A DNA stretch of 64,000 nucleotides, from assembly GCA_002238965.1 (NCBI GenBank), contig MPNJ01000003.1, positions 62,001 to 126,000 of the forward strand, written 5' to 3'. Each line of letters starts with the position of its first letter. The stretch's first letter is position 1. Positions 36,074-44,922 of the stretch are shown piece after piece. The stretch is from Nitrospinae bacterium bin107. GTDB taxonomy: Bacteria; UBA8248. A model generated the notes under the pieces. It ran no database searches. It was given only the letters and a program-made list of their open reading frames with translations, and was not told where the DNA came from. Both the position numbers and the translations under genes were made by a program.

Positions 36074-37786
36074 TTACCTGACGGATTTCATTTCTTCGGA
36101 AACCAGATTTTCCAAAAAAGATACCGACTCGCTAATCGCTACAAGTTGTGTTTCTCCCGTCCTTCTCGATTTTATCTCAATTTTACCTTCCTTGAGCCCC
36201 CGGGGTCCGATGACCGCTTTGTAAGGGAACCCGATGAGATCGGCATCCTTGAATTTCACGCCCGGGCGCTCATCCCTGTCATCAAGCGCGACATCCAGCC
36301 CTGCGGCCTCGAGCGAGTCGTAGATGTGGTTACAAACCTTCATGGTTTCATCATCCACTCTCACCGGAATGATGTCCACATGATATGGAGCGATGGGAGT
36401 CGGCCAGATGATACCGTCCTCATCATGGTTCTGCTCTATCGCCGCCGCGACTGTCCGGCCAACGCCAATGCCATAACAGCCCATGACGATAGTGTGCGTC
36501 TCACCATTCTCGTCCTGATAGGTAGCGTCCAGGGCATCAGAATACTTGCAACCCAGCTTGAAGACATGCCCCACTTCGATGCCGCGCCTGATGCTGAGCA
36601 TCGCCTCGCAATTGGGACAGGTATCTCCTTCCTGTGCAACAGTGAGATCTGCAAATACGCCTGCGGTGAAGTCACGACCCTCCCGAGCGCCTGTGTAGTG
36701 ATAGTTCGTTTGATTCGCCCCGATAATAAGCCCTTCGATATTTTCAATGGCGTAATCCGCCACAAGCCGAACATCCGACAAACCCACAGGGCCTGCAAAG
36801 CCCACCTCAGAGTTTGTAAGCTTTTCTACCGTCTCGGCGTCGGCAAGCTCGATATCCACCGCATCAAGCGCATTTTTCAGTTTGATTTCATTTAATTCCC
36901 TGTGGCCTGGAATCATAGCGGCCACCGGCTCACCATCAGCGACATATAAAAGAGTTTTCAACATGCGATATGGAGGCAACGAAAAGAATTCCGAAACTTC
37001 TTCTATCGAATGAGCGCCAGGGGTATGTACTTTTTCAAGTTCGCCTCCCTCATTCTCGGGCAACTTCAAAGTTACCGGCGATTTTTCCACATTCGCTGCG
37101 TACCCACACGAATCACATACGGAGATTGCCTCCTCGCCAGTATCAGCCATTACCATGAACTCGTGCGAAAAACTCCCACCGATGGCCCCTGAATCCGCCT
37201 CCACAGCACTGAACTTCAGTCCACAACGTTGAAATATTCGGGTATAGGCTTGCACCATTTCTTCATAACTATTTTCCGCGCCCGCCTCGTCTCTATCAAA
37301 GCTGTAGCCGTCCTTCATCGTAAACTCCCGTCCACGCATCACACCGAAACGGGGCCTGATCTCGTCTCTGAATTTCGTTTGAATCTGGTAGAGATTGAGC
37401 GGCAGGTCCCGATAGCTCCTGACCTCGCGCGCCACCAGATCGGTGATTACCTCCTCATGCGTGGGACCCAGACAAAAATCACGCCCATGGCGATCTTTCA
37501 AGCGGATCAATTCTTTGCCATATACTTCCCATCGTCCAGTTTTTTGCCAAAGCTCGGCGGGATTCAGCGTAGGCAGAAAAACTTCTTGCGCACCTGCGCG
37601 ATTCAACTCTTCACGCAGTATCTGTTCGACTTTGCGTTGCACGCGTACGCCGAGGGGCAAGAGCGAATATACGCCAGCCGCCAATCGGCGGATCATGCCT
37701 GAGCGCACCATAAGTTTATGGCTGACGACTTCCGCTTCGGCGGGCGCTTCTTTTAATGTGGGCAAAAACCCTCGTGAGAATCTCAT
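36074..37786 (-). CDS. proS: prolyl-tRNA synthetase, bacterial type
   Basis: A 570-residue class II synthetase charging tRNA-Pro. Motif 1 region, motif 2 (TKFRDEIRPRFGVMRGREFTMKD area) and motif 3 (GCYGIGVGRTVAAAIEQ) are present. Between motifs 2 and 3, about residues 225-385, is the INS editing domain that clears Ala-tRNA-Pro, typical of the long bacterial form. The C-terminal anticodon-binding domain includes ALDDRDERPGVKFKDADLIG. The ATG at 37786 is preferred over a TTG one codon earlier. It lies 13 bp after ispG. Confidence 0.96.
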   Translation of the reverse strand: MRFSRGFLPTLKEAPAEAEVVSHKLMVRSGMIRRLAAGVYSLLPLGVRVQRKVEQILREELNRAGAQEVFLPTLNPAELWQKTGRWEVYGKELIRLKDRHGRDFCLGPTHEEVITDLVAREVRSYRDLPLNLYQIQTKFRDEIRPRFGVMRGREFTMKDGYSFDRDEAGAENSYEEMVQAYTRIFQRCGLKFSAVEADSGAIGGSFSHEFMVMADTGEEAISVCDSCGYAANVEKSPVTLKLPENEGGELEKVHTPGAHSIEEVSEFFSLPPYRMLKTLLYVADGEPVAAMIPGHRELNEIKLKNALDAVDIELADAETVEKLTNSEVGFAGPVGLSDVRLVADYAIENIEGLIIGANQTNYHYTGAREGRDFTAGVFADLTVAQEGDTCPNCEAMLSIRRGIEVGHVFKLGCKYSDALDATYQDENGETHTIVMGCYGIGVGRTVAAAIEQNHDEDGIIWPTPIAPYHVDIIPVRVDDETMKVCNHIYDSLEAAGLDVALDDRDERPGVKFKDADLIGFPYKAVIGPRGLKEGKIEIKSRRTGETQLVAISESVSFLENLVSEEMKSVR

Positions 37787-37799
37787 CAATCAGATTTTC

Positions 37800-39044
37800 T
37801 TAGGAGTGAGTTACTTCAAATTGACCTTTTTCGTATTGCTCCGCAAGTTGCTCTACGCGCTCAACCAAATTTTTCTTGATGTCCTCATAGGATACCAGGC
37901 CTGACTTTTCGCCTTTCATGAAAATCAGAGCGCGCTTATGGCCGCCGGCCACACCGATGTCGGCATCTCTCGCCTCACCAGGACCGTTCACTTCACAACC
38001 CATGACGGCCACCGTGATGGGGGCATCGATATGGGCAAGTTCCTGCTCTACTTCCATGGTGAGCTTATCCACGTCAATTTGAACACGTCCGCACGATGGA
38101 CACGCGACAACATTCACGCCCTTTTGGCGTAATTTCAGGCTCTTCAGGATTTCGTAGCCCACACGCACTTCCTCCACCGGGTCCGCCGCCAAAGAAACGC
38201 GAATGGTGTCGCCAATGCCTTCCGAGAGCAGAATTCCCAGCCCGACAGCGCTTTTTATGCTGCCCGTCTGAAGGCTTCCACTTTCCGTGATTCCCAGGTG
38301 AAGAGGGTACTCGACGCGTTTCGACATCAATCGATAGGCCTTCACCGCCCTCGCAACATCGGAAGCCTTTAGAGAGATTTTCGTATCATAAAAGTTGCGC
38401 TTCTCCAGCATGGCGACATGACGCAACCCACTCTCAACCATCGCCTCAGGCGTTGCGCCGCCAAAGCGATCAAGCAGATGCTTTTCCAAAGAGCCGGCGT
38501 TCACGCCAACACGAATGGGCAAGCCGTGATCCTTCGCGGCAGCGACTACTTCGCTCACCCTTTCCTCCCCATTGATGTTGCCCGGGTTAATTCGCAAACA
38601 ATCGATACCCGCATCCGCCGCCATCAGGGCATAGCGGTGGTCGAAATGGATATCCGCAACCAAAGGCATCTCGGTTCGTTTTCTGATTTCATAGAGCGCG
38701 TTCGCCGACTTCTCGTCAGGAACGGCCAACCGCACAATCTCGCACCCGGCAGCTTCCAGCCGTTTGATTTGGTCTACGGTTGCTTCCACATCATGCGTGA
38801 AAGTGTTGCACATCGATTGCACTACGATGGGAGCACCACCGCCAATCTTGACGCCTCGCACTTCGACTTGAGAACTTTTTCGCCGATTCAGCGGGAACAA
38901 AGACGGATCCGCGCAAGGCAACTCCTCGCCAGTTTCATCCGCACCAACCATCGGCAGGACAGTGTTGTTCTGCTCTTTGGGAGGCAAACCGATTCCTGCT
39001 ATGGGTTTCGTGTAAAACACGTCGTCTGTAAATGGCTCAAACAT
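37800..39044 (-). CDS. ispG: 4-hydroxy-3-methylbut-2-enyl diphosphate synthase
   Basis: A 414-residue Fe-S enzyme of the MEP isoprenoid pathway. The TIM barrel begins near residue 62 with VRGVKIGGGAPIVVQSM; ADIHFDHRYAL and RINPGNI follow. The [4Fe-4S] ligands are the two Cys in ACPSCGR and the Cys in MGCEVNGPGE. Compared with E. coli IspG there are about 45 extra N-terminal residues of no recognised domain. ATG 39044 is preferred over 39050 because AGGGA lies at better spacing. It is 10 bp downstream of rseP, giving an rseP-ispG-proS order. Confidence 0.95.
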   Translation of the reverse strand: MFEPFTDDVFYTKPIAGIGLPPKEQNNTVLPMVGADETGEELPCADPSLFPLNRRKSSQVEVRGVKIGGGAPIVVQSMCNTFTHDVEATVDQIKRLEAAGCEIVRLAVPDEKSANALYEIRKRTEMPLVADIHFDHRYALMAADAGIDCLRINPGNINGEERVSEVVAAAKDHGLPIRVGVNAGSLEKHLLDRFGGATPEAMVESGLRHVAMLEKRNFYDTKISLKASDVARAVKAYRLMSKRVEYPLHLGITESGSLQTGSIKSAVGLGILLSEGIGDTIRVSLAADPVEEVRVGYEILKSLKLRQKGVNVVACPSCGRVQIDVDKLTMEVEQELAHIDAPITVAVMGCEVNGPGEARDADIGVAGGHKRALIFMKGEKSGLVSYEDIKKNLVERVEQLAEQYEKGQFEVTHS

Positions 39045-39054
39045 TGCCAAATCC

Positions 39055-40251
39055 CTATTTGCCTTTGGTGCTCTGAGAAGATGGTTTTGTTACGTCCTTC
39101 ATTTTCCCTACTTGCTTCTCTTTTTTCGTTATCGCTGCCGGTTCACTACCAAAAAGATAGTACACGCTGTCCTTATAGGTGGCAAAGATCATCAAACCGA
39201 TGAGCAGAACAGTACCCACTTGCATGGCCATCTCCCGGACCCTGAGACTAATAGGTCTGCCACGCAAGCTTTCAATAAGCAAGAAAAAAATATGGCCACC
39301 ATCGAGAACCGGAATCGGCAGCAAGTTCAAAATCGCCAGATTGACGCTGAGCAAAATCGTAAACATGACAAGATAGCGAAATCCGCGCTGCGCCTGCTCT
39401 GCGGCCACCACAGAAATACGAATCGGCCCACCAATGTCCGCAGGAATGGTCTTCGTCAGCATCGAATACAACGTAATGACTGTTAAACTGGCGATGCGAT
39501 AGTTCTGCTCAAAACCCTTTCCCAAAGACTCAAAGAAGCCGAAACGCTCGGTATAGGTGCCTTGACCGATACTGATGCCGATTCGGCCGTAACCTAAATC
39601 TTTGCCCGTTGAACTCATCGATGTCGGAACTATGGGCGTTTCAAAGGATTTGCGACCGCGTTCCACCGTCAACACGAGTTTTTGATCGGCATTTTTTCGA
39701 ACTATTTCGACAAGCTCGGACCATCTTTGAATTCGCGTTCCATCAATGGCCACGATGTGATCGCCGGTTTCAAGGTTCGCTTTTTGCGCAGGCGTATCGG
39801 GCAAAACACCGCCTACCCACGTGCCAGGCACTGGAATACCACCAAGGTGCAATCCCCAACTGAGGAGTATAGCCAGGATGACATTAAACAAGGGTCCCGC
39901 TGAAATGACAGCCAATCGGTGACTCACAGGACGTAAATAGAAAGATTTCTCCGGCTCATCCGGCACTTTGGGCGCATCTGGATTGTCAGCTTGCGCTTCC
40001 GGGTCTTCTCCTACAAGCTTTACATAGCCACCCAAGGGGATTAGGGATACGCGATATTCCGTCTCTCCCCGCTGGAAACCCCAGATACGACGACCGAAGC
40101 CCAAGGAAAATGTGGAAACGCCGATTTTGAGCCATTTCGCGACGAGATGATGGCCCAACTCATGGATAAAAATGAGTAACCCCAGAACCAGCACAGCCCA
40201 GAAAATCGTCTGCCCAAACCCCATCACCCAGTTTATGATTTGCATCGCCAT
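39055..40251 (-). CDS. rseP: site-2 protease RseP family
   Basis: A 398-residue intramembrane zinc metalloprotease that cleaves membrane-bound anti-sigma factors and signal peptides. The first helix holds HELGHH; the second catalytic motif is NLLPIPVLDGGH in a late helix, supplying the Asp. One PDZ domain (about 140-225, with VLPDTPAQKANLETGDHIVAIDG) lies between; E. coli RseP has two. Four membrane helices are visible. The basic C-terminal tail is cytoplasmic. It sits between lolA and ispG. Confidence 0.94.
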   Translation of the reverse strand: MAMQIINWVMGFGQTIFWAVLVLGLLIFIHELGHHLVAKWLKIGVSTFSLGFGRRIWGFQRGETEYRVSLIPLGGYVKLVGEDPEAQADNPDAPKVPDEPEKSFYLRPVSHRLAVISAGPLFNVILAILLSWGLHLGGIPVPGTWVGGVLPDTPAQKANLETGDHIVAIDGTRIQRWSELVEIVRKNADQKLVLTVERGRKSFETPIVPTSMSSTGKDLGYGRIGISIGQGTYTERFGFFESLGKGFEQNYRIASLTVITLYSMLTKTIPADIGGPIRISVVAAEQAQRGFRYLVMFTILLSVNLAILNLLPIPVLDGGHIFFLLIESLRGRPISLRVREMAMQVGTVLLIGLMIFATYKDSVYYLFGSEPAAITKKEKQVGKMKDVTKPSSQSTKGK

Positions 40252-40265
40252 TCTCGAATGATTCC

Positions 40266-41000
40266 TTATTTTTTACTGGCCGCACCGGCCGGCATTTGTA
40301 GAACTTCGACATTTGGCGGCACGATAAACTGAAATTCCTCTTTTGCGATTTTGACGTTTTCTTTGACATTTGAAAACCGCAAGTGACTTTTGTTGCCTAT
40401 GTTATCAATATAAGCTAAAGCAAGGATTCTGAAATTCTCAGGTTCCACCTCGAGCCACATCCGGCGAAACGCAGCACCCGCAGACTTCGGCTCCAAGCGA
40501 ATACGATGGGGTTGACCGGCTTTCCAGATTCCTCCGCTTCGTCTGGCAACTCCAATCTCTTCCACTGTGACATGAAAATTCTTCTTCAAATTCCCCTTGC
40601 CGGACAAAAATAACAATGGGGTGGCACCTAATCCACTCCCCCCGTTATCGGAGACCATAACCTGCCTGAAACGCGCAGTATAGAGCCAAAACGTTCGACC
40701 ATCGGAAACCATAACCTGCTTTTCAGGCTTGACATACTCCATGCGCAGTTTGCCGGGTTTCATCCACATGAGGCTTCCGCTCGACGTCGTTGTTCGCCCA
40801 AGAGATTTCAATTCATTTTTCTGCTCGAAAGAGGCTTGCAGAGAATCGAGCACGTCATATTTTTTCTGCAGCTCACTGATTATTTTCTCCGCCTTCAGAC
40901 GCGATTCTTCCGCTAGAGACGTACCAAGAGCGTATCCTTGCATGAGCGCGACAAATAAAAAAACAACTGCCAGTCTTAAGAAGAAACTTGATTTGCGCAA
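40266..41000 (-). CDS. lolA: outer-membrane lipoprotein carrier LolA
   Basis: A 244-residue periplasmic chaperone that ferries lipoproteins from LolCDE to LolB or the outer membrane. A signal peptide (about 8-28, hydrophobic, ending near ALG) is followed by the LolA beta-barrel domain, with LQASFEQKNELKSLGR, SGSLMWMKPGKLRMEY and QVMVSDGRTFWLY blocks. The start is uncertain: TTG at 41000 puts the signal peptide at the N-terminus and has GAGG upstream at long spacing, while the longer frame to 41111 overlaps purN. No LolB is seen nearby. Confidence 0.82.
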   Translation of the reverse strand: MRKSSFFLRLAVVFLFVALMQGYALGTSLAEESRLKAEKIISELQKKYDVLDSLQASFEQKNELKSLGRTTTSSGSLMWMKPGKLRMEYVKPEKQVMVSDGRTFWLYTARFRQVMVSDNGGSGLGATPLLFLSGKGNLKKNFHVTVEEIGVARRSGGIWKAGQPHRIRLEPKSAGAAFRRMWLEVEPENFRILALAYIDNIGNKSHLRFSNVKENVKIAKEEFQFIVPPNVEVLQMPAGAASKK

Positions 41001-41025
41001 AACTTTTGTAATCCTCTTTGAATGA

Positions 41026-41679
41026 TTACTCCGAAACAGGCGAGATGAAACCGCTACCCTCCTGATGAGCGTTCCCTGAATACTGCACAACACCATCGAC
41101 GCAGTGAACACTCCCCTCGGCGATGAGCCTCACCGCCAATGGGTATATTCTGTGTTCATAACCGAGAATTCTCTCCGAAAGGGTTACTTCATCATCATGA
41201 GGTAACACCGGTACGGCGGCTTGTAAAATGATCGGCCCCGTATCCACTCCTTCGTCCACAAAGTGGACCGTGCAGCCAGTCACTGTCACACCAGCATCTA
41301 AAGCTTTTTTTTGCGCATGCAGACCAGGGAAACTCGGTAGAAGCGAGGGATGAATGTTGATGATTTTCCCTGGAAATCGGCTTACAAACTCCGGCGGTAA
41401 AATCCGCATAAAACCAGCACAACAGATTAGATCGATTTCGCAATTTTCGATCTCATCTCCCAACTTCAGGTAAAATCCTTCCTCTTTGGGTGCGAGATGT
41501 CTATGTCGTAATCCAGCTATAGAGGCGCGCTCAAGGGCATACGAATTTTTTTTGTCACTCAGTACCAATACGACTTCCGCCGGAAAATCCGATTTCTGCC
41601 CGGCATCAATGAGGGCTTGCAGGTTCGACCCACGCCCAGAGGCCAAAACACCCACTCGTAATCGTGTCCTTGCATGCAC
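41026..41679 (-). CDS. purN: phosphoribosylglycinamide formyltransferase
   Basis: A 217-residue folate-dependent transformylase, third step of purine synthesis. The N-terminal RVGVLASGRGSNLQALID binds the substrate phosphate. The catalytic block AGFMRILPPEFVSRFPGKIINIHPSLLPSFPG has the key Asn, and the His/Asp pair appears in VHFVDEGVDTGPII. Length is typical. It follows purM by 3 bp, the frequent purM-purN operon. Confidence 0.95.
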   Translation of the reverse strand: MHARTRLRVGVLASGRGSNLQALIDAGQKSDFPAEVVLVLSDKKNSYALERASIAGLRHRHLAPKEEGFYLKLGDEIENCEIDLICCAGFMRILPPEFVSRFPGKIINIHPSLLPSFPGLHAQKKALDAGVTVTGCTVHFVDEGVDTGPIILQAAVPVLPHDDEVTLSERILGYEHRIYPLAVRLIAEGSVHCVDGVVQYSGNAHQEGSGFISPVSE

Positions 41680-41682
41680 TAT

Positions 41683-42735
41683 TTATATGCCTTCAATGAC
41701 GACGGAATGACCACCTTTGGGTTTTCTGACAACTTCGCCAACAACCGTGGGGCGTTCTCCTGCAGTTTTCAAACATTCGAGCACAGATTCAACTCGCTCC
41801 GGCCTCACGAGAAAGACAAAACCCAAGCCCATGTTAAAAATGTGATACATCTCCGCGCTGTCAACCGGGCCAAACTCTTGAATCAATGAGAATATCTCAG
41901 GCATCACCCATTTTTCAGGATAAAATTTAGCCTGCAATTCATCCGGCATCACACGATTTACATTTCCCGGAATTCCACCTCCCGTGATGTGCGCGATGTC
42001 GCTAATCCCCTCATCTCTCCGAACGGAAAGAACCCCTTTCGTGTAAATTCTGGTCGGCTCCAATAATACATCTTCAATGGGAACGCCTAGCCTTTGCCCC
42101 GCCTCATCCCGTGTTTCTTTTGATTCAAATATTTTACGTACCAAGGAATATCCGTTGCTATGAATTCCTGAAGAAGAAAGTGCGAGTATGGCATCGCCGG
42201 TCTTGACAGGTGTCCGATTGTCCAGGTTTTTGCGTTCAACCACCCCCACAGCGAATCCAGCAACATCATACACGCCCGGCTCATACATGTTAGGCATCTC
42301 GGCGGTTTCGCCACCGAGGAGGGCGCATCCTGCCTCCCGGCATCCCAGTGCAATCCCGGATACGACTGCCTTCAAAACATGTTGATTGATCTTGCCTGTC
42401 GCAATGTAATCAAGAAAAAAAAGCGGTTCTGCTCCCATAGTCAGTATGTCGTTGACGCACATGGCCACCAAGTCGACCCCGATGGAATCATGGCGCCCGA
42501 ACTCTTGGGCCAAGAGTAATTTCGTGCCGACGCCGTCGGCGCCTGAAACAAGTACAGGATCTTCATATTCCCCGCCCAGACGGAACAAACCCGCAAAATC
42601 CCCCGTCCCCTTCAGGATACGGTCACTTTGACCAACATGGGTGGATTTTACGATTTGGGCGATAGCCTGAACGAAACCCTCTCCCAACTCCACATCGACG
42701 CCCGCATCGCGGTATGTCAGACGGTCCTCATTCAA
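41683..42735 (-). CDS. purM: phosphoribosylformylglycinamidine cyclo-ligase (AIR synthetase)
   Basis: A 350-residue ATP-dependent enzyme closing the imidazole ring in purine synthesis. Diagnostic blocks are TYRDAGVDVELGE at the N-terminus, VLVSGADGVGTKLLLA, the ILTMGAEPLFFLDYIATG segment, LLGGETAEMPNMY and HITGGGIPGNVNRVMP. It begins 51 bp after the response regulator-LpxC gene and abuts purN. Confidence 0.96.
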   Translation of the reverse strand: MNEDRLTYRDAGVDVELGEGFVQAIAQIVKSTHVGQSDRILKGTGDFAGLFRLGGEYEDPVLVSGADGVGTKLLLAQEFGRHDSIGVDLVAMCVNDILTMGAEPLFFLDYIATGKINQHVLKAVVSGIALGCREAGCALLGGETAEMPNMYEPGVYDVAGFAVGVVERKNLDNRTPVKTGDAILALSSSGIHSNGYSLVRKIFESKETRDEAGQRLGVPIEDVLLEPTRIYTKGVLSVRRDEGISDIAHITGGGIPGNVNRVMPDELQAKFYPEKWVMPEIFSLIQEFGPVDSAEMYHIFNMGLGFVFLVRPERVESVLECLKTAGERPTVVGEVVRKPKGGHSVVIEGI

Positions 42736-42786
42736 TAGTGATGTTCCATGATTTAACAGGCGGAATCGAACGGAATGTACTCAAAA

Positions 42787-44922
42787 TCAGCCATGGACTT
42801 CCATCAATTTCTTGACTAAAGCTACATTATGTCGGTGTCCACTTCTCTCAGCGGTCACTTTTCCGCGGATGGGACGACCGGTTAAATACAGATCTCCTAT
42901 TACATCAAGAATTTTATGGCGAACAAATTCATTGGAGAATCGCAATTGGGTATTCACGACTCGCGATTTGTCTACAAGAATTACATTATCCCAACGACCA
43001 CCTTCGGCCAATCCCATTTTCTCAAGCGACTCGAGTTCAGAGACAAAACCAAATGTACGGGCCGGTGCGATTTCTTCTTGAAAACTCAATGCGTTCTTAT
43101 GTTCATAAAGATATGATTGTTTCCCAATCGGCTTCGGATAATCGATGAGGTATGTAACAGAAAAAGAATCCGCTGGCTCTATGCGAATGTAACCCTTCTC
43201 GTCATTCGGTTCACCTACCTCATATACCTGGTCAACCCACAATTCCTCGCGTTTTTCTTTCTGATCTTCAATGCCAGCTTCTTCAAGCAAGCGACAAAAC
43301 TCCACCGCAGATCCGTCCATTACTGGTACTTCCTCACTCATTTTAACGAGAATATTGCTAATTTTGTATGCGTGCAGCGCACTCATGAGATGCTCTATCG
43401 TTCGAGCCGTCACTGCTCCATTGCGCAAGTTCGTCGCATGGTTGGTGCCATCCACGAAATCGACATTTGCCTTCACGATATCGGGGCTTGTCAGGTTGCC
43501 AAACTGAATTCCGCTCCCCGGCGGCAAAGGTTCGATGATTAATCCCGTCTTCAACCCTGAATGAAGCCCCCGGCCGTACAACACGACACTTTTTGAAATA
43601 CTCCTTTGATTTGTTTCCATTAGGTTCGTCGACGCCGACGTTACGGGCTCTATATTGTATGCTTTAATTTTTCGTTTTAAAGCCGGTTTCGTCATCCCCA
43701 CCGCCTGGGCGGTTTTGAGGATATCCCAACCGTGCTCCTCCAAATGGAAGGAAAGGTATTGTCTCTCCCACTGGGTTCTGGCCAAATTAAAATTGGAAGG
43801 GGCGTCGTCTTTTGATGATGTGTGCGTCGCTAAATCAGAAGCTTCGCGTATCGCGTACGGCAAGTGGCTGATGTCAATCTCCGAGCCTTGCGATGAATAT
43901 GCCGCTTTGGTCACCGCGCCTTTTAATTCAGCAATATTGCCCGGCCAGTCATAGTCTTCCAGAAGCGCAATGACATCCTCTGAAAATTCCTTTTTATACC
44001 TGTCAGCTTCCATGCATTCACTTAAAAATCTGTTGGCCAGCGGCAAAATATCCTCTTTGCGCTCGCGCAAAGGTGGCAGGTGTATTACATCAGCGCCTAT
44101 CTTTGAGGACAAGGCTCTTACATAGGCCTTGTCATTCAGGGCACCCATATGATCAACGGATACCATTAAACGCATTGATCCTTTCGTATGCCCGAGGAAT
44201 CTCACAAGAAATATCTCCTGCTCCGCCATGGGCAGTTGCTCCAAACCATCAAGGTATGCCGTCCCTTGGAAGGCATCAGGCAACAGCCGTTCCAAGACAT
44301 TTTCCCATTCGCTTATTTCCGTCACAGGAAACAGCGAACGGCAATGAATCGGCCTAAATCCTTCTTCTTTCCGAATACCGTTCTTGTGAATCATCCTGGC
44401 AACAAAACGCTTCCCAGTACCTCTCTCACCTGCGATTAGCAAAGGGCTAATATCTTTCGACGCTTTACGTATGGCCCGTTGAACCTTTTGAATATTTTTG
44501 CTATTTCCGTCAAGCATTACATCAACGACATCACTTGCCTTCAGTTCTTTGGCTCTTCGCGCTTGAACGGCGGAATCGACAATACGTAAAACCGCATCAA
44601 TAGACAGGGGTTTTTCAATGAAATTAAAAGCGCCTAACTTTGTCGCAGCTACGGCGGTTTCAATATTGCCATGGCCCGACATCACGACGACTTCGATATC
44701 TGCGTTCGATTCTTTCACTGCTTGCAAAGTCTTGATTCCGTCAATTCCGGGCATCCATACATCAACTAAAACCACATCCGGTGTTTCGGTTCGAACTAAT
44801 TGAAGGGCTGTTTCCCCAGATTCGGCCCGCTCAACACGATATCCTTCATCGTGCAATACATCTTCCAAGCTCGCGAGAATTTCGCGCTCATCATCGACGA
44901 TAAGCACATGTCCCTTATCCAA
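42787..44922 (-). CDS. lpxC: NtrX-like response regulator fused to LpxC deacetylase
   Basis: One uninterrupted 711-codon frame. Residues 1-115 are a receiver with acidic pocket Asp10-Asp11, phospho-acceptor Asp54, Ser82 and Lys104. Residues 140-360 are a degraded AAA+ domain: Walker A GERGTGK (165-171) is kept, but the GAFTGA segment is deleted, Walker B reads YLDGL (Glu lost) and sensor II is NIAEL (Arg lost). Residues 380-424 are a Fis-type helix-turn-helix. Residues 436-711 are complete LpxC (UDP-3-O-acyl-GlcNAc deacetylase), with zinc ligands His511 (TIEHL), His669 and Asp673 (HKILD), and catalytic Glu510 and His696 (SGHRHN). TTG 44922 has AAAGGA upstream and overlaps ntrY by 8 bp. ATG 43620 lies at the domain boundary without a clear Shine-Dalgarno. 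Confidence 0.92.
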   Translation of the reverse strand: MDKGHVLIVDDEREILASLEDVLHDEGYRVERAESGETALQLVRTETPDVVLVDVWMPGIDGIKTLQAVKESNADIEVVVMSGHGNIETAVAATKLGAFNFIEKPLSIDAVLRIVDSAVQARRAKELKASDVVDVMLDGNSKNIQKVQRAIRKASKDISPLLIAGERGTGKRFVARMIHKNGIRKEEGFRPIHCRSLFPVTEISEWENVLERLLPDAFQGTAYLDGLEQLPMAEQEIFLVRFLGHTKGSMRLMVSVDHMGALNDKAYVRALSSKIGADVIHLPPLRERKEDILPLANRFLSECMEADRYKKEFSEDVIALLEDYDWPGNIAELKGAVTKAAYSSQGSEIDISHLPYAIREASDLATHTSSKDDAPSNFNLARTQWERQYLSFHLEEHGWDILKTAQAVGMTKPALKRKIKAYNIEPVTSASTNLMETNQRSISKSVVLYGRGLHSGLKTGLIIEPLPPGSGIQFGNLTSPDIVKANVDFVDGTNHATNLRNGAVTARTIEHLMSALHAYKISNILVKMSEEVPVMDGSAVEFCRLLEEAGIEDQKEKREELWVDQVYEVGEPNDEKGYIRIEPADSFSVTYLIDYPKPIGKQSYLYEHKNALSFQEEIAPARTFGFVSELESLEKMGLAEGGRWDNVILVDKSRVVNTQLRFSNEFVRHKILDVIGDLYLTGRPIRGKVTAERSGHRHNVALVKKLMEVHG

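Noticed and set aside
42787-44922. The LpxC fusion as two genes merged by an error
   Set aside because: The frame is continuous through the linker with no stop, both halves are complete at their ends, and the only internal ATG has no clear Shine-Dalgarno. An assembly error cannot be fully excluded without reads.
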